NCBI GenBank assembly: GCA_024642025.1
Contig: JAHEBY010000097.1
Span: 1 to 8,451, forward strand
Direction of reading: 5' to 3'
Source of the DNA: Comamonadaceae bacterium
GTDB taxonomy: Bacteria; Pseudomonadota; Gammaproteobacteria; Burkholderiales; Burkholderiaceae_C
DNA: 8,451 nucleotides
Position 1 is the first letter of the stretch, and the number at the start of each line of letters is the position of its first letter. The notes beneath the pieces were generated by a model. It worked only from the letters and a program-made list of their open reading frames with translations. It did no database searches and had not been told where the DNA came from. The translations under genes and the position numbers were made by a program. Below are positions 6,742 to 8,451 of this stretch, piece by piece.

Positions 6742-7548
6742 ATGAACACGCAAGTCAACCCAGGGCCTTACGCGACCTATCCTTCACTCAAGGGGAAAGC
6801 GGTATTCATTTCTGGCGGCTCTTCCGGCATTGGCGCCGAACTGGTCAAGGCCTTTGCCGCGCAAGGAAGCCACGTGGCCTTTTGCGGAACCAAAGCAGGT
6901 GGTGGGGACGGCCTGATTGCAGATATTTTGCGGGCTGGCTGCCCAGCACCCTATTACGAGGCGTGCGATGTGCGCGATATCCCTGCGCTGCAAGCGATGC
7001 TTGAGCGTGTGTCTCAAAAGCTGGGGCCTATTCAGGTTCTGATCAATAACGCAGGCCGTGATGACCGTCACTCGCTGGATGAACTCACGCCCGACTATTG
7101 GGACAACTGCCTGAACATAAATTTACGCCATCAGGTTTTTGCCACGCAGTCCGTGGCGCGTCAGCTGAAGGTTGCTGGCAAAGGCGGCAGCATCATCAAC
7201 ATGGGCAGCATCAGCTGGATGAGAGGTCGACCAAATCTGATCGGCTACACCGCGAGCAAGGCCGCCATTTCTGGAATGACCCGCACATTGGCGCGCGAAT
7301 TGGGCGACAGTGGAATTCGCGTCAACGCACTGGTACCGGGGGCCATCGTAACCGAGCGGCAAACTGCCATGTGGCGCAATCCGGAAGAGGACCAGAAATT
7401 CATCGATCTGCAGTGCTTGAAGTTCCGGCTTGAAAGCGTGCATGTTGCGCGTCCAACACTGTTTCTGGCAAGCGACGACAGCGAAGGCATCACGGGCCAA
7501 AACCTGATCGTTGACGCGGGTTTGGCACAAGTCTCTGTTGCAGGTTGA
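6742..7548 (+). CDS. Short-chain dehydrogenase, XylB-like aldose 1-dehydrogenase type
   Basis: A 268-residue classical SDR. The glycine motif SGGSSGIG is at 24-31 and NNAG at 102-105. The active-site set N127, S156, Y169 and K173 is complete (YTASK). YPSLKGK at the start, DDRHSLDELTPDYWDNCLN, NLRHQVF, GSISW and LQCLK resemble, from memory, the Caulobacter D-xylose dehydrogenase XylB group, which oxidise aldoses at C1 to lactones. The second strand ends in CGTK, with no acidic residue and a lysine, which suggests NADP rather than NAD. Expected role: first oxidation step feeding the dehydratase and aldolase at the operon head. ATG 6742 follows the previous stop by two bases; ATG 6733, overlapping that stop, would add three residues. 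Neither has a strong ribosome binding site, so coupling is likely. Specific sugar unknown. Confidence 0.85.
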   Translation: MNTQVNPGPYATYPSLKGKAVFISGGSSGIGAELVKAFAAQGSHVAFCGTKAGGGDGLIADILRAGCPAPYYEACDVRDIPALQAMLERVSQKLGPIQVLINNAGRDDRHSLDELTPDYWDNCLNINLRHQVFATQSVARQLKVAGKGGSIINMGSISWMRGRPNLIGYTASKAAISGMTRTLARELGDSGIRVNALVPGAIVTERQTAMWRNPEEDQKFIDLQCLKFRLESVHVARPTLFLASDDSEGITGQNLIVDAGLAQVSVAG

Positions 7549-7565
7549 GGGATTCCGCGGATCAG

Positions 7566-7588
7566 GATTGGCGCGTGCTGCGCGAATC
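7566..7588. terminator. Weak stem-loop in the convergent gap, possible bidirectional terminator
   Basis: The 47-base gap between the SDR stop and the selD stop holds a nine-position stem (7566-7574 with 7580-7588) with one G-G mismatch and a five-base loop. No T-run follows on either strand, so it is at best a poor intrinsic terminator. Its location between two convergent gene ends is the main reason to list it. Confidence 0.3.
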
Positions 7589-7595
7589 GTCGTGA

Positions 7596-8451
7596 TTAGT
7601 CTGTCAATCTGACCGGCGCCAAGTCGTCGCCCTGCGGCAGGATTCGGCCAATTGCTGCCGAGCTCGAATAGCCGAGCGCCTTTAACGCGGCAATGCAGTC
7701 TGCGGCCCGCTCGGCAGGCACACTGGCAAGCAAGCCACCAGCGGTTTGCGGATCAAATATCAACGGGTAACGCGGATGATTCACCCAATCGGCCTGGTTT
7801 CGCAACGCACGCCTCAATCGCACGTTGGCGGTTTGCAGCGAGCTGACAATGCCAGCGCCTACGCACTCAAGCGCACCATCCAGCAGTGGCAGGCTGGACA
7901 GGCTCAACTCGGCGTCGACACCTGAGGGGCGGGTCATTTCCACCAAATGTCCGAGAAGGCCGAAGCCCGTGAGATCGGTACAAGCTGTCACCCCAAAATC
8001 GCGCAAACACTGTGCACCCACGCGATTTGACACCAACATCGACTGCAGGGCAGCATCAACCCAACGCCCCTTCGCGGCCAGTCGCGCATGCGCAGCGAAC
8101 AGAGTGCCGGTTCCGATAGGCTTGGTCAGAATCAACACGTCGCCAGCTTGCATGCCGTTCTTGCGCAGAATCGCGCCCGGTGCGTCGTCAATCAAGCCAT
8201 TGACAGCGAAACCCAGGGCCAATTCCCTGCCTTCCCCGGTGTGCCCGCCAACCAGCGCACAATTCGCCTCGTTCAGCACTTCCACAGCACCCGTCATCAT
8301 CTGGAATACGACGTCCTCCACCTTCGCTTCGAGCCCCGAAGGCACCGTGGCAATGGCCGTTGCGCTTTGCGCTTCGGCGCCCATGGCCCAGATATCGCCG
8401 AGCGCATGATTGGCCGCCACTTTGCCAAATATATAGGGGTCGTCTATAAAC
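7596..8451 (-). CDS. selD: Selenophosphate synthase (selenide, water dikinase), C-terminal part
   Basis: On the minus strand the frame is open from the right edge to TAA at 7598-7596, giving about 284 residues with the N terminus outside the window. SelD uses ATP and selenide to make selenophosphate, the selenium donor for selenocysteine and selenouridine. Visible landmarks: FIDDPYIFGKVAANHALGD just inside the edge, WAMGAEAQSATAIA, the ATP-site motif ALVGGHTGEG, TKPIGTGTLFAA, CTDLTGFGLLGHL and, near the end, IFDPQTAGGLLASVP. The early catalytic Cys/Sec and Lys are not visible. MGAEAQSA, GGHTGEG and SSLQTANVRLR recall the form fused behind an N-terminal FAD/NAD(P)-binding flavoprotein domain rather than E. 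coli-type stand-alone SelD; this is from memory and unproven. An internal GTG at 8420 is not the true start, because homology continues upstream. It is convergent with, and functionally unrelated to, the sugar operon. Confidence 0.95.
   Translation of the reverse strand, partial: FIDDPYIFGKVAANHALGDIWAMGAEAQSATAIATVPSGLEAKVEDVVFQMMTGAVEVLNEANCALVGGHTGEGRELALGFAVNGLIDDAPGAILRKNGMQAGDVLILTKPIGTGTLFAAHARLAAKGRWVDAALQSMLVSNRVGAQCLRDFGVTACTDLTGFGLLGHLVEMTRPSGVDAELSLSSLPLLDGALECVGAGIVSSLQTANVRLRRALRNQADWVNHPRYPLIFDPQTAGGLLASVPAERAADCIAALKALGYSSSAAIGRILPQGDDLAPVRLTD

Noticed and set aside
7825..8409. Long plus-strand open frame (194 codons) opposite selD
   Set aside because: It is antisense to a well-conserved selD region, its product is low-complexity (Pro/Ser/Ala-rich) with no recognisable motif, and GC-rich codon use of selD explains the open frame.

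Overview
The window is 8,451 bases of moderately GC-rich proteobacterial DNA. Gene style (a CUT1 sugar ABC transporter embedded in a sugar-oxidation operon, next to a convergent selD) suggests a betaproteobacterium of the order Burkholderiales. That placement is an inference from remembered protein similarity, not from a marker gene.

Seven genes and a fragment of an eighth at the left edge make up the layout. All but one run rightward as one tightly packed unit (bases 2-7548). In order they are: the C-terminal third of an IlvD/Edd sugar-acid dehydratase; an HpcH/HpaI-type 2-keto-3-deoxy sugar-acid aldolase; a MalK/UgpC-like ABC ATPase; a secreted solute-binding protein with the strongest ribosome binding site in the window; two CUT1 inner-membrane permeases that overlap by four bases; a Gfo/Idh/MocA oxidoreductase; and an SDR dehydrogenase resembling Caulobacter XylB-type aldose dehydrogenases. 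On the opposite strand, converging on the operon end, is the C-terminal part of selenophosphate synthase SelD (7596 to the right edge). It is probably the SelD half of a flavoprotein-SelD fusion.

The operon reads as a self-contained uptake and non-phosphorylative catabolism cassette. The CUT1 importer brings in a sugar or sugar derivative. An NAD(P)-dependent dehydrogenase (the SDR and/or the Gfo/Idh enzyme) oxidises it to a lactone or acid. The IlvD/Edd enzyme dehydrates the acid to a 2-keto-3-deoxy acid, and the HpcH/HpaI aldolase splits that to pyruvate plus an aldehyde. No lactonase, regulator or operon promoter lies in the window; these would be to the left of base 1. The exact substrate cannot be read from the sequence.

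The most unusual non-coding feature is a near-perfect 17-base-pair hairpin between the binding-protein gene and the first permease gene. It has a good Shine-Dalgarno sequence in its 5' arm and an ATG in its loop. That ATG opens a 22-codon reading frame out of register with the permease, whose own GTG start has almost no ribosome binding site. No stretch over 300 bases lacks a gene. I saw no tRNA, rRNA, CRISPR, insertion sequence or attachment site.
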